Assembly (NCBI GenBank): GCA_035772785.1
Contig: JAOCPU010000017.1
Span: 310,001-374,000 of the forward strand
DNA length: 64,000 bases
DNA from: Phlebiopsis flavidoalba
Taxonomy: Eukaryota > Basidiomycota > Agaricomycetes > Polyporales > Phanerochaetaceae
Direction: 5' to 3'
Position numbers and translations under genes: made by a program
Notes under the pieces: generated by a model
Seen by the model: only the letters and a program-made list of their open reading frames with translations
Told to the model about the DNA's origin: nothing
Database searches by the model: none
Shown here: positions 53,196-64,000 of the stretch, in pieces
Layout: each line of letters starts with the position of its first letter
How positions within the stretch are numbered: position 1 is the stretch's first letter

Positions 53196-54741
53196 GGATC
53201 ACCCTTCCTCTCCACCCCGTCGACTGGCTTGTCGACTTTCTCTGCTTCCTAATCTTTCACGGCTTTGACGACCACATCGGCATCTGGAACCGACGCGAAG
53301 TTCCAGCAACGTCGCACCTCACATTCTATCCAATCTACGGTCACGATGCTCCAGAAGCAAAGTGCTCTACAGCCTATACCACACAGCCTATACCATTCAC
53401 AGCCTATACCACACACACACCATACCCACTCACAGCGCACACCATCCACAATCTCCCATTCCCGGATACCTCCATTCTTGTCGATCACGTCGTCTCGTTT
53501 GCTCTATCTCTCTCTCAGCCTCGCTTCCACGATGCCACGACTATCCTCCTTTAATACCTAATCAGTTTCTCTTGATCCCCTCTGGGATACCGACGACCGA
53601 AGATCACGGCGAGGAGAATCAATCGGGGAACACGCAGTCAGCGTACCTTATGTTCTAGGCTCTTTTGGCGGCTCCATCTCCCTCGGACGCCACGACCTCA
53701 GCACCGCTCAACAGCAGGCTACTCTCGCGCACACACAACCCTCTACAACCAGATGCATCATCTCCTGCCCTGGTTCTCGGCGGCGAGACGATGTACTGCA
53801 ACCACGACGACCTCGGCCGCACAGCAAGACAACCTACAAGCACCCAACTCGACGGATGCACTTGGATTACCCCTCCCTGGCGCTTTCACTGGACTGGACA
53901 CGTTTTCTCTCGTACCGCACTCTGGCAATCCCGCTACGGCCTCACGACTCAAGACTCGACTCCGGCGGGCCGCGCGCGCAGGGTCAGGGTGGAGGCCGTT
54001 CAATCCGCCGTGTTGCGCCTTCATGGCACCGCGGCGTTGCATTGGCGCCTCCGCATAACCCTGTTCTCTGTGCGTGGCGTGTTCGTTTGGCGGTCGGGGA
54101 TTGCCTCGCGGGGCTGTGGTGGGGTTCCTGGGGCGCGAGTGCAGGGCGTGTTTGGTCTATGTGAGCCCGTCCGTGCTCTGTATGCTTGTCTTTCCTTGTG
54201 GTCGCTGATCCTTAGGTCCTCTTGAGTCGTGGTTCTGCTCCTCTGGGTCTTCGACGTGATGCTGTCTGGTGCTTATGTGGTCTATGCCTGAATGGTCTTC
54301 CCTGCCTTGTTCACTCGGCGTCTTGACTCCTCAACAGGATCGAAGTGGCTGTTCTCTGCCCTGGTCGTCGGATTTACATATTAATATCTGTCTTTTTTTA
54401 ATATCCATTCCTTATTATCTGCCTCCTATATTCTTTCTACTATTATCACTATTTTCATCGTATAATCTAATGAATAATATAACAACCCTCATACTGCGTG
54501 ACCTCGGCTTTTATTCGACTGTGACCTTCGAACAAGAGCCGATGACAACGTCGACACAGTTCAAGGTCTCCCACATCGCGCCAACTTGTGCGAAGATACA
54601 TAAAACATAATCATGGAGAGGTGATGATTACCAAATCATACATGTACACATTTATAACCAAGAAACAACACTTTGGGGCCAATTACACACAACGGCGCGT
54701 TACATACGAATATAGATTCTATCAGTCGTACCGGAACAAGT
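53196..54741. other. Intergenic region between kinase and transcription factor copy 2
   Basis: Convergent 3' flanks. A plus-strand ORF (53665-54225) has skewed composition without a recognisable domain. The end (54360-54480) is AT-rich. Confidence 0.35.
53370..53412. repeat. Short imperfect repeat of CAGCCTATACCA
   Basis: Three copies of CAGCCTATACCA (starting 53370, 53384 and 53400) are followed by a CA-dinucleotide tract. Probably a minor microsatellite. Confidence 0.7.
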
Positions 54742-57700
54742 CTAGAGAAGCGACACCCCCGCAGAGATGTCCCGCACGTTGTCGACGTCCGTGAGCGTGT
54801 TGAGGTACGTGCCCCAGTCGCCCCACCTGCACAGCACCACGATTAGCACATCCACAACATCCATAAGAGAGAAGAGAAAGACGCACTCGATGCTCGTCGG
54901 CGCAGTGGACAACATCGCCAGAATATCGCTGTCAAAATACTGCGGCTCATACGACACCGCCATCGGATCGTCCATCCTCGGGTGCTCGCCACCCGCACCA
55001 CCCGCACCACCCGCGGGCGCACTCGTCGACGCGGTCGCAGGCCACGCCTCGGGCGGGACATGGTGATAGTCCCATCGGCACGCTCGACGCGGCCGAGGTG
55101 AAGAGGCTCTCCTGGTACGGCTGCGCGTGCTGCTGCGAGTGGTGATGCGCGTGCGTGTGCGCGGGGGCGGGGGCGGGGGCGGGCGGGGCGGGGCGTACCC
55201 CGCGCCGTACGCCTCGGACGCACCGGTGCCGGCGCCCGCGCCCATTGCGCCCGTTGCGATGCGGAAGACTTCTTCGGGCGGGATCCATTGGTTGAGATAT
55301 ATGTTGCTCGAGGGCGCTGTGGCGGGCTCGAGAGAGACGGGGTGCATGTATGTCGGGGGCGTGTGTATGCTTGCGCTTGAGATTGAGGAAGGGCTGCTTG
55401 AGGGGTCCATTTGCGGTACGGCGCGCTGTTGCTGTTGCGCCTGCTGCTGTTGTTGCTGTTGTTGTTGCTGCTGCACACGCTGAGAACCTGCCATAGCGCG
55501 CGGCTCCATGCCCGCGACATTCACGTTGCTCGCCGCTGTCGCCGCCGGGTCTGTCTGATAGACATCCTCGCCGTCACGCGTACGCTTCGTGCCACGCCGT
55601 GCGCCCGCCGCCTCACCCGGGAACGGCACATTTCCAATCGCCGCGATCTCCTTCATGCACTCTCTGCACACAGTGTTATCACAAAGAAGAGCAACATGCT
55701 GCGAGTGCTTACACGATACGGCTCGCGATATAAATGCGCGGCTCGAGCGCCCTTGAGCATGCAGATGACCTTGAAGATGTCCTCGAGGTCGCGCGAGTTA
55801 GAAGGTGGCATTCCGGTCTGCTTCGTCGCCCACGTATTGAGGACAAGCACAATACCCGCGTTGAACAGCGACACCTATCCGACTCAACATATGCCGCGCA
55901 TATAATAGCTAGGAAAGGTATTTACCAGATTCTGGAAACCGCCCCAAACGCTACGCTTGAACTGCGCCTCGAGCGTATGTATGCACGCGCGCGCGGCGTT
56001 CGTGCAGATCGTGAGCGCGACGGAAGCGCCATGTTACCGTTATTTGACGGCTTGCTTGGTAGAGGAATAAACGAGCGGTGGACGGATATATGGAGATGGT
56101 TAGTACGACGAGTGCAACATCGCGCTTTGGTGCAGGAAACGCTCATCCGCGATATTCGGGTCCAACGCACTACACAGAGCATCAGTTGTGTGAATAATCA
56201 AACTAAAAGTGGAGAAGGACCCACGGTGGGCGGGGGAAGGGAGTCTAGATCCATCATCTATTCAGCGGACGAATCCAGAGAACGGCGACTAGCTCGGGTG
56301 CACAATCATCGCTGATGCCCCCAGATCGCCTTGGACTTTTTGGTGGCTTTACTAATGGCAGCTGCACTGAGCTAGTTTCAGCCACACCCGGTCTTGGTAG
56401 ACGACTCACGACGGTGCGCAGCGTGCATGCTTGGATCTGCTGGAGTTTGATCATGGAGACAAACGCCGAGACGAGGGAAGGCTTCCCCCGCGGGTTGCAT
56501 TGAACGCCTGCGTGGGATCCTCGGGGTCCCAGTACTCGTCGTCGCACTCGATGGGCAACGCAAGGTCAAAGCTGGCTTCTATGAGCCGACCAACACGACC
56601 ATACATGGCAGCATGAACTCACTCCTCGTCCTGCACACAGCACGGCCCGCCCGAGAATCGAGCTCAGCGTCCGTCAGAATGACCATGACCTACGTGTACA
56701 GATGAGTCCTCCGAGCCGGAGGCAGGTCTCTATTTGCAAAGGGGAACGTCAAGGCCGCACCAGAACGCGCGCTTGAGCAGCTCGTCGTCCCGCATATAGG
56801 GCGTCTGCCTGTATACCTTGCGCTGATTGTGCGCGCCGCCGAGGTCCATCGCAAGGCGGAGCCCATACGCCACATTCGCGCTCGCCGCATGCGGCGTCGC
56901 TGGCGAAGCCGTAGAAATATATTCGCCGCGAGCTGTCGCGGGGTGAGAGGCTGTATGCGGCGGGTACGGGCGCACTCACCGAGGGGATCTGCAGGTCGGT
57001 AGAGCAGCGTCGCGACGCGGAGGGTCGAGCATCTTGCGCGTCTCCTACTCGGGGACGCGGCGGAACCAGACCCAGCCCGCGCTCTGCCAGCTGTCGGTGA
57101 TGAGCCCGTCGACGAGCACACGGCGGTCTGTGCTGTAGCGCGCGCCGATCGCGCACACGAGCAGCACCGTCGCGCCGAAGCTCTCGTCGCGCAGGGGGCA
57201 GGCCCCGCGGCAAGGTCGCGCGTGAAGACGCGCCGGTTCAGCAGCGGCAGGTATAGATTGGAGAAGTCGAAATAGAGGGATGGTCGACCAGCGTGGGGGA
57301 AGAGGTCTGGCACGGGGAAGTCTGCCAACGTGAAAGTCGCACGAAGGCCCTGCAATCCACTACAAAGACTGGACCCTCATTTGTTTTGAGCGAGGGGGCA
57401 GTTTGCGTATAGAGGGCCGGGCGTACCGGATTGTCTTCATCAAGATGTCCTCGCAGAAAAGTTGGACAGCTGGATGCCGGGCGGCATGCCAAGGTTGTTG
57501 GCAGTCAGTGTGTTGGCGGCATCCTTCATATTCAACGCTTGCTGTAGAAGCAGCACTTCGCTTGATTTGCCGACGAACTGCTTGTGGCCATGCTTGTCGA
57601 GAAGGATGCGCAGATCCCTCTGTATGGAATTGGCGTCGTCGAGCTCGTCTTCGCTGGGATCAATGTCGTGGTGGTCCATAGGGCTCAGAGGAGCGGGAAG

Positions 57701-58280
57701 CGGGGTCGTTTCCATTGCGGGCGACCGCGAAGCGCGGCAGGAGGCAAAGGGTGGAAGACGCGAGGGAGGAAGGGAGAGCCTGAGCGCCGAGCCACGGTGC
57801 CTGGCCGTTGGTATTCGGAGTCTCCTGGGTATCTGCTGCATCGAGTCTTGCCGAAAGCTAGCCAGCTCAGCAAAGTGCAATGGTCGCGTAAGCAGCAGCA
57901 TGGACACCAACCTTCTGGAGAGTCTCCTGAGCCTGAGCGAGCTGAAGTCTCGAGACTGGAGATGTATCTAAGCGATGTGTTACGTGAACACCTGCCTGCG
58001 ATATCACATGCCCGACTGCGCATCGCCGCCCAGGGCGACTTTACGTCTGGGTCTATACAAGCCCATTTCTTGTGGAGAGGTACGGTGGACGGCCGCGGAT
58101 AGTACGGAGAGTAGTGGGCGGGGGGGGGCTCACACTTAGGGAGCACCATAGGTGTGCACTTTGTAATCAATAGGTCTTGCAGTTTGTGCACAAAAAACTA
58201 TTGGGCCATACGGTCGCAGTCGCCTCAAGTGGGCCGAACCTGAATATGAGTTCTACTGGCTGTGCAAGACCCCGGGTGCG
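54742..58280 (-). CDS. Fungal-specific transcription factor (Zn2Cys6 type), copy 2
   Basis: The N-terminal zinc cluster is only partly legible near 58270-58150 (CTNCK, LQCTPMV). A linker with YISSLETRLEKLERLLQKL-type coiled coil (about 57970-57900) follows, then DIDPSEDELDDANSIQRDLR (57665), FVGKSSEVLLLQQALNMKD (57570), FPHAGRPSLYFDFSNLYLPL (57290), CAIGARYS..RVLVDGLITD, RKVYRQTPYMRDDELLKRAF with WC (56800), VLGRPCCVQDEE, ECDDEYWDPEDPTQAFNAT (56540-56490), ASLYASYYHLQI-like, PFIPLPSKPS, SLFNAGIVLVLNTWATKQTG (55870), DLEDIFKVICMLKGA and MKEIAAIGNVPFPGEAAGAR (55650). A polyglutamine stretch and a Pro-rich tail end WGDWGTYLNTLTDVDNVRD, ISAGVSLL and TAG at 54742. This is a nuclear activator or repressor of the fungal_trans (PF04082) class; target genes unknown. 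It lies 2.3 kb from the divergently transcribed amylase gene, which makes sugar regulation a guess worth testing. Confidence 0.84.
55427..55473 (-). repeat. CAG/CAA polyglutamine tract in transcription factor copy 2
   Basis: Mixed CAG and CAA codons on the minus strand encode runs of eleven and four Gln separated by an Ala (VQQQQ...AQQQQ). Mixed codons favour a maintained protein tract over a pure slippage repeat. Confidence 0.85.
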
Positions 58281-60547
58281 GATAGAAAGCCCTTACATCG
58301 TACTAGCGAAGAGTTTAATTATTAGTGGGTGGGTATATGCCGATGTGCCGCAGATGGACGCGTACCTTTCCTGCGCCTGCACATATCACAGAGGCCCGGA
58401 GCCTCTCTTTTTCTTTTCTCCATTTCTGGACTTGGAGCATGACGGGCGCGGTGGTGGGACCTCGCTGTCATTGCAGTCCTCGGCGAGGACATGGCGGTAA
58501 AGGGACCAAGATGAATTTCGGTGGTGGTGGTAGGAGCTGAGGCTGTTTTTGAAGGTCTGCCGTGCCAATCGTCTGCACTGCGGCACCGGAGCGCAGCAGT
58601 TGGCGCCCCTTATGTAAATCGTTCACTACGGTAATGGGATGCAGCGAGTGGAGGGCCCGCCGTGGGCCACGAGCCGTCGGGTCGCGTCTTCCGAGGGCCC
58701 GTAATATGGCGTTGGGCACCCACAACTCGTCCTCGCACGACGAGAAGTGTGTACACACAGGTACCCACTCTGCCGCGGCATTGCACACCTCGCCCGCAGC
58801 GGGCGCCCGAGCCGTCTCGTCCGTGTCTGCATTCACCCAATCCACCCTTGACTCACTTGTCTGCATGGCATCATTTCCTAGTTTCCTGCGACATACACAC
58901 CGGGTCAACAAGGGTCAGCCCACGTTTGACAACGACGGAGACGACGACGACGGAAAACGACCCGCGACCGCCGACGATGGACATCAAGCGGGCGGGGTGC
59001 CTGCCACAGTAGGAAAGCGTGGCCCAAAGGCCCAGCTGGCGACGTCGACGGGGCCTTTTGTAGCTGTCTCGGGCACCGCCCGTAGGACCCCCTCATTGTT
59101 CTGAGCAATGAAATTCGAGCGAGGTCACCCTGGACGATTTGACTTTGTCGCGCTGCGTCGAATGACTCGCTGGCGGGTGACGATAAACCCTGGTTAATTG
59201 TGTCATAGTTCCTCGCTCCATCACTCGCAAATTTGATGAAATTTTGTGCAGACACACAGAGGCTCGCTGAAGCTGAAGTCACGAATAGCCAGCGAAAATG
59301 TGACCAGGTGCACTCTGGTCCTCGACCCACCCTCGTCAGCCGCCGGGTACAAGCGTACGAGGAGCCGCCGGGACCGAAGACCCCACAGCGCGAGCTTGGC
59401 GGCGAGTGGGTTTGGCCATTGTGGCGTCGAGGACCCAAATGAATTCCCGAGACCCAGCCCGAGGTCATCATATTCCCAGTCATGCCAACCCTCTGCTCTG
59501 TGCGCCGTCTCGGCCTTGCCTAGCAGCTAGGGGCAACGTCAGCGGCTGGCTCACAATCCATGACCAATCCTGCGGCCCAATTTGGTCTGCAACCTGCGAA
59601 GTCGCGCCCCTTGAACATATCCCGTGACGATCCTGCATGGCGCTGCGATCGCCAACTCCGCCACACCGACGGTTCGCTATCATGCGTACCTCTCTTCTGA
59701 CCCACTTGATCCCTCAGCGCGTCCCCCACCGCCGCATATCTGTCCAATGAGCTCGGCCGCGGCGTGTGCTGTCTGCGGTGGATATCCATTCTTAGCTCAA
59801 AACACGTATGCATCAGGAAAGTGCAGGGCCCATCACCGCTAATACTGCTCGGCCAATACATCCTTAAGTGCGCAACGCCTCTGATTCCATCCGAAAACCC
59901 CCGCACTCAGTTTTTCTGTCTCGTGTCTTGTTCAAGATCAGCGTATGTCCGAGAAACGCATTCACATGTTCCCCATCGATGTTTCTGTCCCTCTGTCGCC
60001 GACGCCCAATTTCCCTCTCCAGCCCCCCGAGCCTCTAAGATTTTGGCCTCTTCGCAACGGATTCGGCCAGACTTCTGTCAAGATGGCAGCATGGCCCCGC
60101 CTATACCCGTGACGTAGGTACGCCCGCCTTCCTTGATCCTGTTCCTAAACTAACGCACAGCCTTTTTCGCGCCTTCGTCCCCTACCTACCGTATGAAAGT
60201 CTGATTTCTGCGCTGCATACCGCGGCTCACCGTGACGAAGTCGCCCAGCTCCGCCCTGGCATTGGCATCCAGGGTGCGAACCTGCCTCTGCTGCCGCCAT
60301 GATTGGATTTTCAAACAAGTCGTGAACCATTGCCCTCCTGGCCTGACCATCATGTCCGCGCGGGACGCGTGACCCGCCTCGGAAACACTGAGAGACCGAC
60401 CGGGGGGGGGGGGGGGGGAACTTCTGCACCCGAGGGACGGCGCCGCAGAGTTATAAGTAGCTCGCCCCACACTTCCGTACAGCAGCGTCGTGCACCCCAT
60501 ACCCATGTCGCCCCCTCCTCTCTCGCCCTCGCCCCCGCCCCTAGCCA
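58281..60547. other. Divergent intergenic region between transcription factor 2 and alpha-amylase
   Basis: Many ORFs exist because of high GC, but none resembles a known protein on either strand. It should contain the promoters of both neighbours. A G run lies at 60402-60418, just before the amylase start. No TATA box could be assigned with confidence. Confidence 0.35.
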
Positions 60548-63174
60548 TGGGAATCCGCTACCTTGCAGCTTCTGCTGAACCGCGCTCGCCGACCAACGCG
60601 GCGGCCGCCGCCGCCAACGTGCTCGAGGCGCGCAGACTGCCGATGCACTGCGCGAAATACCGATCCATCGCGCAGTAAGATGTTCGAGTGGGACCGTGGG
60701 TCCAGCATCGCGTCCGAGCTGCACGACACTTCCTCTTCGCCTCTTCCGCCGGTACGGCTTCGTCCAAGGTACGCCCGCCCCACTCGAGCGGTCGCTCCGC
60801 CGGGAATGATGACGGACTTGCTCACCGTGGGAGCCCGCTCCCCCCACATGGGATAGCAACATCACGGAGCTCTGCCATACCGTGGTGGATTCGGACTACG
60901 CCAGCCGTGTGTCCGTACACCGCTCACCATCGAACAGCGCCCGGCATACCGCGCGCAAGTTTTGCGAGCATGATCACGACGTTAGCCCTACCGGCCGGCC
61001 GGCCACGTGTGACGTCATCGCAGAGTGGAGTTGTCTTTCGCATCTCAGTTCGCTCACGTTACCGCCTTGTGAGCGGGCTGGGTTACTGAGCACCCGCAAT
61101 GTGTGCCCCCTCGTAGATACGATCACTTTAAACCATCACATGTCCGGCCAGGACAGCGTGGGCCACGGGCATCCGCGAGGCACGTTCGCTTCATCGTGGA
61201 ACTACTTCTACAATACGGTCACGTTACGAGAGGCCGGTGTGCACCTTCAGGAATTTTTCCCACTCCCTGTTGTCCTGCTTGTTCATGTAGCCTAACAAAC
61301 GATCTAATAGTCCACTATGACCAACTATTGTGTATGTTATGGTGTGCCAGGACTGTTGCCCAGCTGTCGAAGGTCCTCGGCCGGAGTAAGCGTCATTTTT
61401 TTTCGTAGCCGCTCTCGGCTCGGCGTTCCATACCTGATTGGACTTTGTTTTGTTAAAAAATAAGCTTGCTCCACTGAGAGCGAGTATGTCCGTAGCCGCC
61501 TTGCGCAATTTACGCCCACGATCTTCTCTCCCTCGTATAGCGTTGACGGTTTCCGTGTTCTGGATGCTGTCCGCCAAGCGTACAACTGTATACGTGCTCT
61601 TCTATACACTGACCACTACAGGACAGCGATGCTGACCGGGTAACGTAACAGACATTGCGAAGCAAAACGGATTCAGCTAAAACGCAACCTGTCATCACCT
61701 CTCGCCTCACCAAGGGCCCTACATCACTCAGGAGGTCATCTACGGTTCTGGCGAGTTGCGTTTACTGCTACCCCAACGAGTACACCTATATCGGGAAGCA
61801 AATGAACGTTATTGACGAGGCTGAGCTAGGACAAAATTTGTGTCGAAGGCGAATGTCCAGGAGTGTGTCCGCTACACTACGGCTCTGATCTGAAGAACTC
61901 CTTCAGCAGCGGCTAGGTAGCATCTCGGCAGGCCTCGAGTAGCTTCGACAACCTGGGGGGGGTCTGTGGTTGCGGCACGTCGCGAACGTGTGTTCGTCAC
62001 CAACCACGGTACGGAGCGTGTTAAGGCATTTTGCATACATGCCGCCCAGACGATGGCACTGACGATATTTTCCTCAGAAACGGCAACTCGCTTAACTACA
62101 ACTCCCCTCGAACATCTACACCCTCGCCCTGATCTTCTCCCTCGCCCACCCCTACGGCACCCCCACCGTCCTCTCGAGCTACAGCTTCAGCACGACCGAC
62201 GACGGCGCGCGCGAACGAACGGGGCGGCGTCGGCACCTGCTCCGGCGCGAGCGGCTCGAACGGCTGGCTCTGCCGAGCACCGCTGCGACCGCCGTCGCAG
62301 GCATGGTCGGCTCTCCACAACAACGTCGGCACGGCCTCGCCTCAACAACTGGGTCTCCCCCTCGGGCTCGCAGATCGCGTTCGGCACGCGTGGCGCGCTC
62401 GGCTTCGTCGCGATCAACAATGCGGACTCGGCCTGGAACGGCGACGTTCACGACGTCGCTCCCCGCTGGTCACTACTGTGATGTTTGTCGGCGGCGCGGT
62501 TTCGTCGGGCAACTGCACCGGTGCTGGGTACGTGCTTTTTGTCTCAGATCGCGAAAGACTGAAGCTGAATTTTGGCGCCTACAGATTCACTGTCGCGAGC
62601 GGCACATTCACTGCTACGATTGCGGCCCGCAGTGCCATCGCGATCCACACCAGGCGCGCAGGGCACGGCGGCTCCTCGACCTCTTCGGGTGGCTCTGGCA
62701 CCAGCGTGCTTCGGTCACTGTCGCAGGGCTTCTCCGAGTACGCTTACGACGACTACGGCGCGAGGTATGTGCCTTTCTTCTTCTGTGCTACACTCGCGAC
62801 TCATGAATGCTCCGCAGAACATCTTCCTCGTCGGCAAGTCTCTCGCAGCTTGGCTCCTGGGCTCCTACCTCTGCTTTACGCATATCGTGTCTACGGAAAG
62901 AGGGCACTGGCTGACATTTTGTGCAATAGATTGCCCTCTCGTCCAAGAGCTACCCTACCTGGACCGTCTCCGTCTCTCTCTCACCGCCCAGCACCACCTT
63001 CCAGTACAAGTTCATCCCGCAAGGAGACCGACGGCACTGTAAGTCTCTCTCTGAACTCTGCTTGCCTAATCCTTATTGACGATATGCATAGGTCAACTGG
63101 GAGTCCGACCCCAAACCGCCAGGCGACGACTGGCTCCTCGGGCACGCTCTAACCTCAGCACCTCCTGGCGGTAA
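60548..63174 (+). CDS. Secreted GH13 alpha-amylase with C-terminal CBM20 starch-binding domain
   Basis: It hydrolyses internal alpha-1,4 bonds of starch outside the cell. The start at 60548 (MGIRYLAAS, then Ala-rich) is a plausible signal peptide after one shift. KMFEWDRGSSIASE (60677, matching VQMFEWxWxSIA) and VDTITLNHHMSGQDSVG (region I, about 61120-61160) follow. Next are TESEYVRSRLAQF (61460), VDGFRVLDA (region II with the nucleophile Asp displaced by one base, 61540), GPYITQEVIYGSGEL (region III Glu, 61720), VQECRYTTALKNSF (61850) and VFVTNHGTER (region IV, about 61990; NHD expected, here NHG with a base change). SLNYNSP, IYTLALIFSLAHPYGTPTVL, LNNWVSPSGSQIAFG, ALGFVAINNADSAWN and AGHYCDV give the C domain. 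CBM20 begins after a Gly/Ser/Thr linker: VTFSEYA, GENIFLVGN-like, LGSWAP, YPTWTVSVSLPA, FQYKFI..KETDG, VNWESDPNRQATTGSSGTL, with TAA at 63174. Very many 1-nt shifts. Confidence 0.9.
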
Positions 63175-63701
63175 ACCCGCCTCAGGCCGCTCCCTTAAAA
63201 TTCATTCGTTCACAAAACTGAATGCTTGCAAAAGCGAGAAGTAGATGTTGAAGTAGAAAGCCATGTTACCCGAAGTTATACCCCCGGAAAAATAGAACAA
63301 TCTGTGGCACTGTGTAGCGTTGTGTGTCGCGGCTTGGCCCGCTTGTGTGCGTTATAATTGCGATCGAGGCGATCCACCTTCACGTATGGTACCGTCCTCA
63401 AGGGTCGACGGGTCCGCGGAGGAAAAGCTTTTGGTCGAGGATTTGCCGAGCTGCGTCCGTGTTTTCCGTCTTCGCCGTCCAGTCATGTGTGCAGAGGAGC
63501 GGTGTCCCGACGGCGGACGGTCGCCGACGATCTATGTAGGGGGCGTACGCACATCACACACCAAGGCGGGGCTCTTTCGCACGACAATCGGATCGTTAAA
63601 ATAAAAAGCTTTGGTCTAACCCTGAAGTCCACAGCAGCGCACGTCGCGTCGTAAAAAAGCAAGAATCCACTACTACACCACATCCATCATCGGTCCCGAG
63701 C
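63175..63701. other. Convergent 3' spacer after the amylase gene
   Basis: No coding segment is supported here on either strand. Confidence 0.4.
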
Positions 63702-64000
63702 TCACTGCTGGGCGTTGACCTGGGCGGTCTGAGGCACGTTGAACTGCGCGTATTAAAGGGCGACTTGGCCGAGAAGCCCAGCACCGCGCCGTTCGGTTTG
63801 CGGCGGGGTCGTATGGCGCGGCGTTCGTAGGTCGTACGCATCGCGCCGTTGGGCGCTCTGAACGACTGACGAACGTCGGGTTCTTGCGCGAATCTCTCCT
63901 CGTCCTCCGCCTCGAGCTCCTCCTTGCGCTGGCGAGGTAGTCGAAGACGATGAAGATACCAGCTACATACGCAAATATCATTAGTGCTTTGCGCGTCGTA
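63702..64000 (-). CDS. C-terminus of a membrane protein (partial, runs off the window)
   Basis: The minus strand enters at the right edge with MIFAYVAGIFIVFDYLASAR, a membrane helix followed at once by a charged cytosolic segment (KEELEAEDEERFAQEPDVRQ after a shift). The tail continues PYDPAANRTA, GFSAKSPFNT and FNVPQTAQVNAQQ, ending TGA at 63702. The 5' part is outside the window, so the family cannot be named. Two or three frame shifts are needed. Confidence 0.5.

Noticed and set aside
53665..54225. 186-codon plus-strand ORF after the kinase gene
   Set aside because: No recognisable family or hydrophobic/secretion features; may be chance in GC-rich DNA.
60541..60865. Possible cytochrome P450 C-terminus on the minus strand
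   Set aside because: No convincing F-x-x-G-x-R-x-C-x-G loop, and the plus strand of the same DNA holds the conserved alpha-amylase N-terminal motif.

Overview
The window reads as nuclear DNA of a filamentous basidiomycete, most likely an Agaricomycete (wood- or litter-decay type). Genes are split by many introns of about 50-60 nt with GT...AG ends and CTAAC-like branch points. The recognisable proteins are of Agaricomycete kinds: a GH18 chitinase with a CBM5/12 tail, a GH13 alpha-amylase with CBM20, an alcohol-acetyltransferase-like protein and two related fungal-specific transcription factors. No bacterial, viral or organellar segment was found, and no intact transposon.

Layout: (1) 0.3-4.5 kb (+) a long disordered protein ending in a BRCT domain; (2) 5.3-8.8 kb (-) an OSTalpha/DUF300 (Hfl1/TMEM184-like) membrane protein; (3) 9.3-10.6 kb (+) an unrecognised gene-like stretch; (4) 10.88-11.76 kb (+) a small secreted repeat protein built like a yeast alpha-factor precursor, the most interesting object here; (5) 12.46-13.46 kb (+) an NmrA-like NAD(P)-binding protein; (6) 13.7-15.3 kb (-) an alcohol-acetyltransferase-like protein; (7) a tRNA-Asp at 16.2 kb (-); (8) SDH2 (16.7-17.9 kb, -) and a Dma1/CHFR-like FHA-RING ubiquitin ligase (18.4-20.4 kb, -); (9) 20.4-28 kb poorly resolved, with one unrecognised minus-strand gene; (10) an Spg1/Tem1 GTPase (28.1-29.0 kb, +), the chitinase (31.0-33.6 kb, +) and the Mtr4 exosome helicase (33.9-37.6 kb, -), the last two convergent; (11) catalase (39.1-41.2 kb, +) and ribosomal protein uL14/L23 (42.15-43.0 kb, +); (12) transcription factor copy 1 (43.6-47.2 kb, -); (13) a protein kinase with a minisatellite-encoded C-terminal tail (50.9-53.2 kb, +); (14) transcription factor copy 2 (54.7-58.3 kb, -); (15) the alpha-amylase (60.5-63.2 kb, +) and the C-terminus of a membrane protein running off the right edge (-).

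Nearly every recognised gene, including essential ones (SDH2, MTR4, RPL23), needs one or more 1-nt shifts to keep its family's reading frame. The simplest explanation is residual insertion/deletion error in a long-read assembly rather than mass pseudogenisation, so gene boundaries below are spans in which exons were recognised, not exact intact CDSs.

Functionally the window mixes housekeeping genes (respiration, RNA surveillance, translation, septation signalling, peroxide defence) with secreted or lifestyle genes (chitinase, amylase, repeat peptide precursor). No biosynthetic cluster or shared pathway is evident.
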